A DNA stretch of 64,000 nt from Lumbricus terrestris (lineage: Eukaryota > Annelida > Clitellata > Crassiclitellata > Lumbricidae). The position numbers and the translations under genes were made by a program. Shown here piece by piece: positions 12,161-23,036 of this stretch; within the stretch, counting starts at the first letter, position 1, and each line of letters opens with the position of its first letter. The notes below the pieces were generated by a model. That model worked only from the letters and a program-made list of their open reading frames with translations. It made no database searches and was not told where the DNA came from. The DNA is taken from contig OX457039.1 in NCBI GenBank assembly GCA_949752735.1, forward strand, positions 44,269,452 to 44,333,451, read 5' to 3'.

Positions 12161-13702
12161 ATGTATATATATGTAGATCTATATATATGTGAAGGTATGT
12201 ACGTATACGTGTAGGTTATGTATGCATTCTGCTCATATACATCCTTATATACGAGACCCCAACGACTGTTAACCCTTTGCTGTAATCCGTTTAACGAGCA
12301 AATCTAAAAAACACGCAAAGCTTTGCAGGTAGAAATTGCAGTTCAGAGATTGTGCTGAGCGCCACCTTCAATAACATGAAATAATTTGATAACCGGTTTA
12401 GGACCGTTTTAACTTATAAGCATATATTGATATACTGATATGTTCCGTTCAGCGAATGTTGTGCCTTATGTGACCTCTGACCCCTTTAATGACGCCCTGC
12501 TTGTATACAAGTGCATGACAAGAACCAATAGGCCTCTTATAGGCCTAGCCTATTCCGAAATGTGGGAAAGAACAAATGGAGAGCGAGATGTATACACAGG
12601 GGATGCGTGGAAACAAATGAAGACAGACAAGTGGGACAGATGGATGCGAATGAATTGCTATGCAATGATAGATTGCATGCAGCGGTATCCATAAGCCTTG
12701 CTTATTCTTGAGGCAGGTTCAAATGGCGCAACGTGAGTGTTCAACTAGACATTACACCATTTAATCTGCAGGAAAGACCGTAAGAATGGGCCTATACAAT
12801 AATATTGTAGTAATTGTCCATTCACAGTCGGCAGCAAAATTGCTTAAGCGGCGACTTAGCAGTGTTGCATATAATGAGGATATATATAACATGTGTCTAT
12901 AACCTGCATGGCTCCACCTCATACAAGCGCTAATTAGGACGCGCTTATGGCGTAAGGCCAGTACACGATATATTATTCGTAGACCAGTCTCGTCCAAGTC
13001 ACGAGCAGTACGTATTCTCGCGAGATCAATCACAGCCGGAGCGTGCGTTAATTTCTGCGTTCTGCGGTCCTTATGGTCGACTGCATGGGTCCTTCGAACC
13101 GTCCTGAATAATAATGACCTGTTCCACTCCTCTGAGAAATACGATTTCTGTTCCCTTTATGAAGTAGTATTTTCCCATTATTAGCAACGGCAGCGAGTTG
13201 TTCTATAAAATATTCATAAGGGGCGCTTTGTTAACGCCTCCATTTTCGCTTACTGCTTGCAAGCTGCAGCGTAGTTGATGTGCCTGTTGAGGGCGGTGGT
13301 CAAATTGAAATAAAAGCGACCCTGATTGCTCTATTAGGCCGTACATTTCACAGAGCACGCGTTCTGATTGGTCTCGCGCGAATTCGTGCGGCGTTCGGGA
13401 TTTCAACGAGACCATAATGTCGTCGTATTAAGAGGGTCAACGGGCGCAAGAAAAATGGTGGACCAGCTGCCGTTGCAATTAGAAGGTGGTTAAACTCGAG
13501 TCACATTAAGTCAAGCAGATGAGGGCTATAGGCTTTACGTAGCGATATGGGGCTAGACCAGGTTATCCGAGCTGAAGAGAGTTTTAAGCATTATCATGCC
13601 ATGGCAGTGTAGGTCTATAAAGAAATCAGTCTGTTATGCTACAGAATAATTAAGCTTAGGCCTATAATATTATATACAATGTCCGTGTATAGGGCTGTAT
13701 AG
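12161..13702. other. Non-coding region, no gene recognised
   Basis: Short open frames only, none with domain or splice support. Several TAGGCCTA-type octamers occur near 12525-12550 and 13660. Confidence 0.4.
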
Positions 13703-14048
13703 CATAGGCGGAGACCTGGGCGGAGACTTGGGGGGGGGGACGGAGAGATTTTTGATGGACGAATGGCTGAGTGTCGCAGAAAATTTCCATCTTTTGCCAG
13801 CATATTCTGACGACCGGCGAAATCTCGAAAAAAAATTCTATTTTCGCCGCCAAAAAAGTTGATGGCCCTTTTTTAGTCATCCGGCGACGAAATCTCCCAG
13901 AAATGTTCTATTTTCGCCGCAAAAACTTGATGACTTTTTTTAAAGTCTTGGCGCTCAACGATTGGGGGGGGAACAAATGCATGGGCCGTCCCCCAAACAC
14001 ATCCGTTGGGGGGACCGCCCCTCTGTCCCCCCTAGGTCTCCGCCCATG
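13703..14048. mobile_element. hAT-like MITE with 8-bp target duplication
   Basis: Begins CATAGGCGGAGACCTGGG and ends with the inverted GGTCTCCGCCCATG. A perfect 8-bp direct repeat CTGTATAG flanks it (13695-13702 and 14049-14056). The interior is non-coding, with repeated AAATCTC and TCTATTTTCGCCGC blocks and G/C homopolymers. It resembles the shorter element at 18641 in its first seven bases. Confidence 0.85.
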
Positions 14049-14286
14049 CTGTATAGGCTATATGCAGTGTTTAATCTAGACGTCTCTGGGGGGGAATGTT
14101 CCCCCCCCAGGATTGACATTTTCCCCCCCCCAGAAAAATTTGACGAAATGATATTGGTTTTTAGTTACTGCTTCCATCATTGTTTTACATGAAGTGTTAT
14201 AATATACCGCGTGATATTATTTATTATTATATGATTATAATGACATTATTTTACTACTATAATATATGCTACTATCATGTTAAGAT

Positions 14287-14982
14287 GGTATCCATTGAAA
14301 ATGTCGCGAAGAAAATGTCGCGGACAAAATGTCGCGGATAAAAATGTCGCTGATATATAATGTCGCCTTACAAAATGTCGCGACATTTTCCCCGCGACAT
14401 TTTGACCGTATGACCGTATAACACTAAACTATGAAGAACGAAATTCGAAGACAATTTAAAAACTTTGACCGTTTAATACTAAACTATTAAGAACGAAATA
14501 CGAAGGCAATTTTAAAACTAGAATGTTCGTACTAGAAAAATAGAAGGTTCGTACTAGAATGTTCGTATAGAAAAATAGACATGCGGAATAGGCCTATATT
14601 GGACATCAAAAGATTTGGCGGTTTCTTACATTGCTGGCTCACTTGAGCATAGGCTGAACAAGATGCATGGGAAATTGTGGTACATCAAACGATTTAGATT
14701 TCGAGGTTTCAAGAATCGCTGAATTGTGCACAAACAAGACGCGAAATATGTTTGACATCAAAAGATTTCGATTTCGAGGTTTCACGCTTCGCTAATTTTG
14801 AGTTTAAAGACATTGCTGGCTGAATTGAGCAGACTGTAAACAAGATGAAAATTTGAACGGCGACATTGTGTGTGCGACATTATAATTCGCGACATTATGC
14901 ATCAGCTACATTTTTATCCGCGACATTTTGTCCGCGACATTTTGACCGCGACATTTTCTTCGCGACATTTTCGATGGGAACC
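14287..14982. mobile_element. Mutator-like MITE with 9-bp target duplication
   Basis: The ends are GGTATCCATTGAAAATG on the left and its imperfect inverted complement CATTTTCGATGGGAACC on the right. Each terminal region of about 100 bp consists of tandem units built on AAAATGTCGCGG, in opposite orientation at the two ends. The element is flanked by a perfect 9-bp duplication TGTTAAGAT (14278-14286 and 14983-14991). Nine-base duplications with long inverted repeats point to the Mutator superfamily. The core (about 14400-14850) is non-coding. It is inserted inside the element at 14065-15445. Confidence 0.8.
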
Positions 14983-14991
14983 TGTTAAGAT

Positions 14992-15300
14992 GACACCTTA
15001 AAATGCAGCCATTGCAATGTGGAAATTCAAAAAGTTTCTAATAAGTCACTGAAAAAGTACAGCTATTTTGTCAAGACATCACCTTAAAATGCTGCCATTG
15101 CAATGTGAACATTCAAAAATTTTCTAATGGGTCACTGAAAAAGTACAGCTATTTTGTTAAGTCGACACCGTAAAAATGCTGCCATTGCAATGTGAAAATC
15201 CAAAAATTTTCTAATGGGTCACTGAAAAAGTACAGCTATTTTGTTAAGTCGACACCTTAAAATGCTGCCATTGCAATGTGGAAATTCAAAAAGTTTCTGA
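14992..15300. repeat. Tandem array, about 88-91 bp unit, 3.5 copies
   Basis: Each unit contains CACCTTAAAATGCTGCCATT, GTGGAAATTCAAAAA and GTCACTGAAAAAGTACAGCT followed by ATTTTGTTAAG. The array belongs to the host element at 14065-15445, and the MITE insertion target TGTTAAGAT resembles a unit boundary. Confidence 0.8.
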
Positions 15301-15445
15301 TGGGGAGGGGCGCATCCCCTCCCCATACCCCTCCCAGTCTCGGTGCTACACGCATCACGAGTGTCCTTTGGACGTTCAAATGTCTCCCCCCCCCCAGAAA
15401 CCCCAATCCCCCCCCCCCAGAGGAAGGGGACTAGATTAAACACTG

Positions 15446-15984
15446 GGCTATATGCCTATATATGCATATTAGCAACCTGCAGATATCGTAAACCCAATGA
15501 CTCTATTATACAGAGGATTGGTTTCTTATTCTTTAGCCGCCTTGTACAAGTTTTTGGGCGATAATAGGAGTTCCGGAAAATTTCAAATCTTATTTACAAA
15601 ATAAAAGCATTCAATTAGTTACATCTATGAAAACAGATTGACGACTAATTAATTATGTTTGCAAAATAAACAAATACCTTTGGAGATTCAAAACATCATC
15701 CTTAGCGACAGAAACGAAATTTTAAGTGGAGCGCCATCTATTGCTCAGAGTAAAATCATGACCACAAAATGTTCCCAAGTAACCTATCCTGTAATATAGA
15801 ATCCTTGTCGTTTTTTGCGCTTTTATTAGTCCTAAAATATAGACCTGAAAACTTAATCGATCCATCATCTTCGATAATGCAAGTAAATAAGAAAGTATAA
15901 TTGCATATAATCTGCACAGACCACACTGTCACTCTGGTGTGGCGCCCCCCATCCCTGCAAAATATCTGCGGCAGCCATGTATAT
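15446..15984. other. AT-rich spacer between transposons
   Basis: No coding capacity, inverted ends or repeats could be identified apart from the flanking target duplications. Confidence 0.4.
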
Positions 15985-17701
15985 TAGAGTGGTCCAAAAA
16001 GACAAAATGTCGAAAATTAATTTGGGTCATATGTGTTCTTGTTCCATTCACTTCAAATAGTATTTGAACCAATTTTTGAGTCATTTTAAGAATATCTAGG
16101 GGTGACTCAATTTTGAACGATAATTTCGTATCTTCGAAAATTTCGTCATAATGTAGTATATTGGCATTTATGACCCAAAAGTGTTTTTAACAAAACCGAA
16201 AGCAGATAACTATTTAGTGTTATCTGTTTAGTAAGTTTCTAGGTAATAAGAATGCCATTAAAACAAGTCTCTAATGATATGTTCCTCTAGAGAGACTTTT
16301 ATGGCTCCGGAATGGTTTGACAAATGCATTGTCTTTGATTCTCGAATCTTGCCACAGAAGAGTTGAATATCTGGATGAATGCAATAACCTTTTCTGCGCT
16401 GTAGGCCTAATTTATTTATTTAATCTGCCTGGCTTTGTCTTTCAATTTGATATAAAATGAATGCAACAGTAGGCTACTGCCAAAGTGTGGTGGCGTCGAG
16501 AAGAAAGCCTAAGCCTCATCTGCCAGCCAATTGCTGGCAATGATCGTATGTCGATGAGTCAAGAACTTCGGCTTGTCACATTATGATTCCAGTGAATTTC
16601 CAAAGTTTAACATTTTGCATTCAATTCCGTTTGATGCTATATTCTTTTCAGAACATTTGAGCTTCGTAACCAAGGTGGTCTTTGCATTAAATCACATTAA
16701 CGCGGGTTCAAAGAGACCAGGTGTCTCTTGAAAGCGGTTGTGGCAGCATTCTGCACAACAACTTTGCAAATATTAAGTTCTGACTAGTTGAACAGTGTCA
16801 AATAGCCTAATTGTTTGGAGCTCTCTGTTGTCCAAGCAAGCTTCATGACCATATTCCATAGAAAAGAGAGGCAAACGGGCTGACATTAGATCTGTTAAAA
16901 CTTTTTCATCCCAAATGCGGAGAGTCATTTGATTTTTGAGGATTTTGCTAGAAGTTGGTGAGCGGTGTTGCATGGTGTAGCCTACTGTCCCAGAAGCTGG
17001 AAACGAAATTGCACTTCTCCTCTCAAACACCTATCAAGAAGGATGACATGCGATAATTGCAGAAGCTCGTCGTAATCTTCACGTTGGTGTTAGTTTTTCA
17101 CATAAATCGTTTGAATGAGTCTACATCTGGACCCCTGGTTGTTCCGAGGGTTGTGGGAGCAAAGAAACCACTGGATTTCATAGATGCGAGCACACAGCAG
17201 TGGCTCCTCATTGAGTGTCTGTTAGATAAGTGTACAACTGTACATGTGCAAGTCTTTTGAGGCCGTTTTATCAAATGCAAGCCCATATATAGGCTACTCT
17301 GCTTTCGATTCCAATCTTCCGACATTTGAAGACAGGCATTAACTTGCTGTTTTAAATTATCTAATAAACTTGAAAATTACAAGAAACTTTTATCTCCAGC
17401 TCCAGAAACACCTTCAGAATGGTCTGGACAAATTCTAGTTAACGTTTGCCATCGCAGTGCAAAAGCAGAGGTAATTAACTCGACTGAATCCAAATCCTGC
17501 TCAGCTGCAGCTCTTATGATAGCCTGCGTGTGGAAGTTCTAATGCCAGAAAAAATGTTCAAGTTTGAGTCACCTCCAAATATAATCGAATCCTTCTAATT
17601 TTTGGCATGTAAGCTACCTTGGTGTATAGGAACAAGGACAACTGTGACCCAATTTGATATTTGAAATTTTATTTTTTTACATGGTAAGTTGGACCACTCT
17701 A
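15985..17701. mobile_element. hAT-like element, 1.7 kb, 8-bp target duplication
   Basis: The ends are TAGAGTGGTCCAA and the inverted TTGGACCACTCTA. This matches the general form of hAT termini (TAG-G-TG---CAA). A perfect 8-bp duplication ATGTATAT flanks it (15977-15984 and 17702-17709). Internal frames of about 70-85 codons on both strands (for example 16773-17030 minus) show no recognisable transposase or zinc-finger motif, so it is either non-autonomous or badly decayed. Confidence 0.75.
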
Positions 17702-17933
17702 ATGTATATAATAATGCATATGCCTATAATTTAGGTAAATACATGGCCTAACAATACATACACCCAAGACGGGGGAAGGAGAGAACACCGAACTCCGCAG
17801 ACCGAGCAGAAGGAAAAATCCTACCCCCAGTCACCCATATAATTATGGTTTTCTAGTTTGATAACCGGCCATCACGGCCCATCAGCATACCTGTCTAAGA
17901 CTCCTATATCATAGAAACAGCGAAGCCTACCTG

Positions 17934-17935
<2 letters not shown>
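17702..17935. other. Short spacer
   Basis: Non-coding; nothing recognised before the (AT)n tract. Confidence 0.4.

Positions 17936-17991
<56 letters not shown>
17936..17991. repeat. (AT)n microsatellite
   Basis: Uninterrupted alternation of A and T over 56 bases. Confidence 0.98.
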
Positions 17992-17993
<2 letters not shown>

Positions 17994-18241
17994 TACTGCG
18001 CCTCCATTTTTGCTGGTCTCCCGCGGGTTCGGATTGAGAGGTTGGAGAGGGCCCACCGGGCTGCCGCGCGACTTATTGGGGGGGGGGGGGGGGTCACCAA
18101 GTCCGACCGTGTATCCCAATATAGCCTATGCGCGAGGTCTTGCACTGGCTTCCTTTCCCGCAGCGCGACACATTTAGGATTGCATCTTTGGTGTGGCGAT
18201 GCTTATCAGGCTGGGCACCCTCTTATCTGTGTGAGCTTTGC

Positions 18242-18298
<57 letters not shown>

Positions 18299-18575
18299 TG
18301 CATAGGCAGCCGCGCATTGCGCTCTGCTCAGTCTGCTGTCCATGGTGACTTAATGGTTCCTTTCACTCGCTCTGCAAAAAATGCAGAGGCGTTCGTTCTC
18401 TGTGCATGGTTGGTCCAACAACCTGGAATGGACTTCCCTTGACTATGCGACACCTACCAAACTGTTCTCAATTTCACAACCTGTTGAGGACTGTTTTTTG
18501 TCGCTTGATCTTGGCCGGGAGCGCCTCTGAGTAGGTACCTTGAAGGGGCGCTATATAAATTACGATTGATTGCTA
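17992..18575 (+). mobile_element. CR1/L2-like LINE 3' fragment, interrupted by (AT)n
   Basis: Plus-strand frames encode the end of a non-LTR reverse transcriptase: a RAHRAAARLIG block (18040-18075), a [11 protein letters not shown] block (18132-18165), then APSYLCEL (18215-18240). An (AT)n tract (18245-18297) splits the fragment. Downstream come SAVHGDLMVPFTRSA and a WNDLP-like block. It terminates in GCGCCTCTGAGTAG and GGGGCGCTATATAAAT (18518-18562), the tail motif repeated across the window. It is frameshifted and not functional. Confidence 0.8.
18245..18297. repeat. (AT)n microsatellite inside a LINE fragment
   Basis: Uninterrupted (AT)n tract that separates two adjacent parts of one LINE coding region. 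Confidence 0.98.
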
Positions 18576-18640
18576 TATATGTAATTTATATATATATATA
18601 TTATATAGACCTATATTATGACACTTATCATAGTTGCTAT

Positions 18641-18785
18641 CATAGGCGCAATCACGTCCTAAAAGTTGGGGGACCATAATGAATCACGTCCTAAAAGTTG
18701 GGGGGACCATAATAATAAGGCTAGGGGGCCACTCAAAAGTTGGGGGGACGCGTCCCGTGGGTCCCATAGGGTGGTTGCGCCAATG
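18641..18785. mobile_element. Small hAT-like MITE with 8-bp target duplication
   Basis: The element starts CATAGGCGCAATCAC and ends GGTTGCGCCAATG, inverted and imperfect. A perfect 8-bp direct repeat GTTGCTAT flanks it (18633-18640, 18786-18793). Two internal direct copies of ATCACGTCCTAAAAGTTGGG are present. At 145 bp it is one of the smallest complete elements in the window. Confidence 0.8.
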
Positions 18786-18793
18786 GTTGCTAT

Positions 18794-19139
18794 GAAGGCC
18801 TCGTTAAATAAACGATGCTTACCGCGCACGAGAATGGAGACTTAGGCTAGAGTTTTAAGTTCACTATGTAGGCCCCTATGTGTGATAATATTTGTGCCAT
18901 GGCACTGCTGCCATCTAGCGACTCGAGTTGCCACTTGCTGTTTGAATAAAGCACGTAGGTCTACTTAAAACAATGTCATGGCATCCAGGGGCTTCTATAT
19001 CCCTCCTATACAACCGTGCTCAATCCTTTGTATTGTATAGTATACTATCTATACATTTTACACAGCGCTTCTCGTGCATGGAATGACTATTCAGAGGCGC
19101 TTTCAGCACGAAAAACACGGGGGGGGAAAATAAATGTTT
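18794..19139. other. Spacer with LINE-tail remnant
   Basis: Mostly unrecognised. Around 19060-19112 a CAGCGCTTCTC ... GAGGCGCTTTCAGC piece resembles the LINE/SINE tail family. Confidence 0.4.
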
Positions 19140-19500
19140 CTAAAGAACTTGCCTTGCCTTGCCTTCAACCATCCTCGACACGAGGGTTGGTCGCATTTTG
19201 GACAGTTCTTCTCCATCCTCTCCTGTCTTCGGTTGCTCTCAACAATTGCTCTGTTGATAATCCCGTCCATTCACACATGTTGTCCCACCACCTCTTCCTA
19301 GGTCTTCCTCTTGATCTTGCTCCCGGAACCGTGCCTTGCATAATCTCCTTCTACAAGCAGTCTCCATGTTTCCTCATGATGTGCCCGAAGTATGACAACT
19401 TCCTTCCTTTAATTGACTCCAGTAGACTCCTTTCTACGTCAGCCGTCTCCAGAACCCATTCATTTGTTTTTTTCTCAGTCCATGATATAAAGAACTAGAG
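19140..19500 (-). mobile_element. LINE C-terminal fragment (minus strand)
   Basis: The minus strand encodes a typical non-LTR retrotransposon C-terminus: a KLSYFGHIMRKHGD block (near 19370-19415), then GRPRKRWWDNMCEWTG (near 19280-19330), then ATEDRRGWRRTVQNATNPRV (near 19180-19240). An in-frame TAG after the GDCL block shows decay. The 3' end is a short AAGGC repeat (19140-19165). The plus-strand open frame over this region is a shadow. Confidence 0.8.
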
Positions 19501-19959
19501 ACTGATAAGGAAAAACCAGTAATTAGTTTAGTCCTTAGTGCGGGTGGAAAATCATTCCAAATGGATGGACCAGCTATTGCAAAATCCGATGTTGGGCAAG
19601 AGCAGTCCTAGTCCTGAGAACAAAAAGATCAAAACGATCTGCGGAACGCATTGAGCGAGATGAAGATGCAGATGAGTACTTTTGCATATATAGTTTGAGA
19701 GGTTTTTAGGAGCATTTCACAGCTGTGCTTTGGAGACCAGACAGAGGATCTTGTACTGATCAAATGCGTGAAGTGATAGGTAACCAGCATAATAAGCCTA
19801 CTTCAAGCATAAATATGTAGAAATATATGCGCAAAGCGAGGGAGTGCATGGAGCTATACTTATGAGCCCAGCCGATGTAAATGGTTTCTTTTCCCGGGCT
19901 TAGCCCCTCCCAAGGAAGGCTTTAGCCCCTCCAAGAACGGAAGCCAAACTCCGCCCATG

Positions 19960-20404
19960 AGCAATGTGGTGAAGGAACCGAAAATGAACGGAATTCATGA
20001 GGCAGATCATTCCAAAGGCGTGGTTGGATATGGTTCGGTTGGAGAACGTGAGATGAGTTGTTTGATATGGTAGAGTAGGGTTAGTTGGCTGAATGGTGGA
20101 TAGGGCGCTCTTATCTGTGTGAGCTTTACCTCCATCTTTCCACATGCCTAAGCAAGTGATTACACTCTGCTGTCCATGGTAACCTAATTATTTAATGCTT
20201 CCTTTCACTCGCTCTGCGACAATGCAGAGCCGTTCGTTCTCTGTGGTTGGCCCAACAACCTGGAATGACTATGCGACACCTCCCAAACTTTTCTCAATTT
20301 CACAAACTGTTGAAGATTTTTTTCGCTTAATCTTGGCCGGGAGCGCCTCTGATTTTGACCTTGCACCGGAACGAAAACGGTCGCTCTGGCTATTGCGGAC
20401 TTGA
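19960..20404. mobile_element. Two abutting LINE C-terminal fragments in opposite orientation
   Basis: On the minus strand (about 20110-19970) a LTFSNRTISN block resembles the LINE fragment at 49871-50207. On the plus strand (about 20105-20404) frames encode a PFTRSA block, SFSVVGPTTWNDYA and RLILAGSASDFDL, matching the fragment at 18300-18520. Both are decayed. Confidence 0.65.
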
Positions 20405-20540
20405 TTTGATATAGCGCCGGTGATTAAGCTGGTCTCCCTGACGTGGCTTTTGTGGGCGCTAACAAATTCTCGAAGATTTACATTACATTATATTACATTA
20501 CATTACCTTAAAGGGGCGCTATATAAATTCTGATTGATAT
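20405..20540. repeat. LINE-associated tail repeat
   Basis: Contains GATATAGCGCCGG, TCTCCCTGACGTGGCTTTTG and an ACATTACATT run, then GGGGCGCTATATAAATT. The first about 80 bp recur in inverted orientation at about 62715-62800. An (AT)n tract follows at 20541-20564. Confidence 0.6.
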
Positions 20541-20648
20541 GTATATATATATATATATATATAAATAAATTCTGCTTGATTGTATACTCATTTAAGCCTA
20601 CATTAACACTATTCACAAAAGAGAAGCTAAACTTTAGTGCCATTGCAG

Positions 20649-23036
20649 TGTAACGCCCGCCCCTATCGGCCTCCCCGGAGTCGCCACTTCCGGATCCTCG
20701 CTCGATATGGCCGCGTGCTGCTGTGGACGAGCTCTAGAGATAGAGGGAGGACAGGATGAGGTGACTTCCGGGTTCGAATCCCAACGATGAAAAGGCGGCC
20801 AGTTATTTCGACTGCCGGACTCCCTATATGAAATTGGCGGCCTACTAGCCAATCTATCACTTCTTCGCAATATACCAGGGTATGCGAAATCTTTGGGCCT
20901 AGCACCCAAAGTTTCTTCCAGGCCGATGGTCGAGTGGTATGGCGCGTCCGCAGTGGTAATAGCGGTGAGGTAACCAGGGTTCAAATCCACAGCAGGCTTG
21001 GGTACCGGCGATGCCTCTAGCCTTTCCAATCGTGATACAACTTCCGTCAGCGCTTCTCTGACATTATCTCTTACCGCCGAGATCTCTTCTCTTACATTTA
21101 ATTGCACTGAGGAAATAGCATCGCTAACATTAAACTCCACCGTGGCAATCGCCTCTTGCGTGTCTCTGGCATTGGACTGCATAGCCGACTGTATAGAGGT
21201 CATAGCTTCCTGAGTAGACCTAGCATTGGTCTGCATCGACGAGTGCATAGAGGTTATCGCCTCCATGACTCCCTCCAATGATGAGGAAGGCCTAGACGGC
21301 TGGGCCGGGGTGCTAGCCCTTGAATTATCCATAGCGCTAAATAGATTACTCCTATCTTTATAGCTCACAGTCAATATCGCTAGCAGTGAACGAAGTAGTT
21401 ATTCTTATTAACAAATCAAGCATTCAATCCACATCCGTCACATTCAAAGCCATCAATAATCAAAGTCAGTTGTCCAATTAATATTTCTTATTATTCACAA
21501 TCAATTGAATCTTCAATTGACATCAATTATGTTCAAAGCAATCAAACATAAAAGTCAGTAAGTTCAATTATCAGCTCTTATCCTTTGTAAAGACATTCAA
21601 TGAAAATCAAATGTAACAATTCAATGCAAACACCTATCAACCGGAGTAGGCCTAAATTAAATCCCGATTGACTCTCAAGTCCCACAGCCAATTTCAGTTC
21701 AGCCCAAAATCTCTAAATAACCGATCGTATTAATTCCCCAATAAAGCATACCTTATGTCCGAAGACAAGGGACAAAGCCGATCGTGTGCGAAGTACAGCG
21801 ACGAAGACGATATCCAAGAGATGCGACGAAACACACAGAAAGGCGTCGAGTTTGAAACGCCCGAAAAGATCAGCTAAATCCGATGCTGATTTCTCGCAAT
21901 GAACAACAATTTCGGCTATGTATCCAAGCCGTTTGAGAGAGACGCCCTTAGGCAAACATACGAACAACCGCTTCGCAACACAATTTCAGAACGCTGACGA
22001 TTCGAAGCCCACGATAAATCACTCCGTGTGACAGGGCGAAGAGAGGCCTTGACTGATTAATCCAGGAGTAGATCCAATGCGAAAGCGAAGGCAAAACTCG
22101 CAACAACGCTGATATATTTCTCGCAACAAACTAACTCTTTTATTAAATCGACTCCATGTCGAGAGAGAATGAATCGCCGACAGAATCCGTGTATGCGCAA
22201 CTAGTGCAAGCAGGCGCTTATCCTGGCCATGCTTCACCAACTTGATCGAGCCTAAAACTACCAACCGCCGCAATACATCCGACCGCCCTGAGATCCTGTG
22301 CGCAACTGACTATACATCCGACCGCCCTGAGATCCTATGCGCAACTGAGCCTCTCAGCGTCGCGCTGCTCTTTTATTACTGCCTGACAAGGAGAGCGTCC
22401 CCCTTTCTGCGCATGACCAGCAAGCGAGCCGCGCGCGCAAACCCAGCAGCAACGCAGCTGTTTCAAGGCGGCAAGAATTAGCTGCCACGTGCAGCTTCTG
22501 TGTATTCTCTCTTGTCTGCCTAGCAGTGGCTGTCTTTCTCCCTCTATCTCTCCTTCTGAAAAGCGACATCTGCCGTCAGTCACGTAGACCACTGATGCAC
22601 CAGTTTAACCTTGCGAAAACACACATACACAGGCCCACACGCCTACAGTGTTTCCTTCTCAATCTGTCTCCCTGTCTGTGCTTGTCTGTCTGGCTGTATT
22701 CCTCGCTCACTCTGTTCATCAGACCACCTCGGGCGAACCGTGTGATAATTTGCCTAATCGTTGACAGCAGGCGGCGAGGTCTTTCAAGTCAGCGAGCGAC
22801 GATTGCCAATCTCGTGGGAAAAATACACGAATTCAATGAAACAGCAGCGACTGCTGCCTACGTCAGCGGTCGCTGTGACCCGTGTCAAGCGCAAATCAAC
22901 ATTAAAATCTAGGTCACCGCGAAGCACCGAAATTAAACAAATATATCAGATCCATGAAACCGATAAAAAAAAATGTAATAATAATATAATAATACTAACG
23001 ACCAGAAACCCGTAGCGTAGTTATACAATCGCTACA
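20649..23036 (-). repeat. 3' LTR (copy A)
   Basis: 2388 bp, starting TGTAACG and ending CGCTACA on the plus strand. It carries a truncated copy of the Gag start region (ATG at 21332 on the minus strand, open for 228 codons to the LTR edge and stopping at 20634 just beyond it). Within it, around 22265-22345, a 36-38 bp segment containing CATCCGACCGCCCTGAGATC is directly duplicated, possibly a promoter or enhancer module. Confidence 0.95.

Larger units (their letters stand above)
14065..15445. mobile_element. Non-autonomous DNA transposon hosting a nested MITE
   Basis: Termini are CAGTGTTTAATCTAGACG and the inverted CTAGATTAAACACTG. Flanks show a perfect 9-bp direct repeat GGCTATATG (14056-14064 and 15446-15454), which could be an 8-bp hAT duplication plus one chance base. 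Both ends carry C/G homopolymer blocks (14089-14132, 15378-15420). The interior contains a tandem array and an inserted MITE at 14287-14982. No transposase. Confidence 0.75.

Noticed and set aside
13290..13420. CCAAT-like and TATA-like motifs suggesting a histone-type promoter
   Set aside because: No histone coding sequence lies nearby on either strand, and isolated motifs are not sufficient.
14290..14980. Regularly spaced TGTCGCG units resembling a CRISPR array
   Set aside because: Units are in opposite orientation at the two ends, spacers are only a few bases long, and a 9-bp target duplication flanks the whole. It is a transposon in a eukaryotic genome.
17904..18442. Open frames with YIYIYI runs (also at 59224, 59649, 60222, 61714)
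   Set aside because: Translations of (AT)n microsatellites.
19016..19498. 160-codon plus-strand open frame
   Set aside because: It is the antisense of a minus-strand LINE C-terminus with clear protein motifs.
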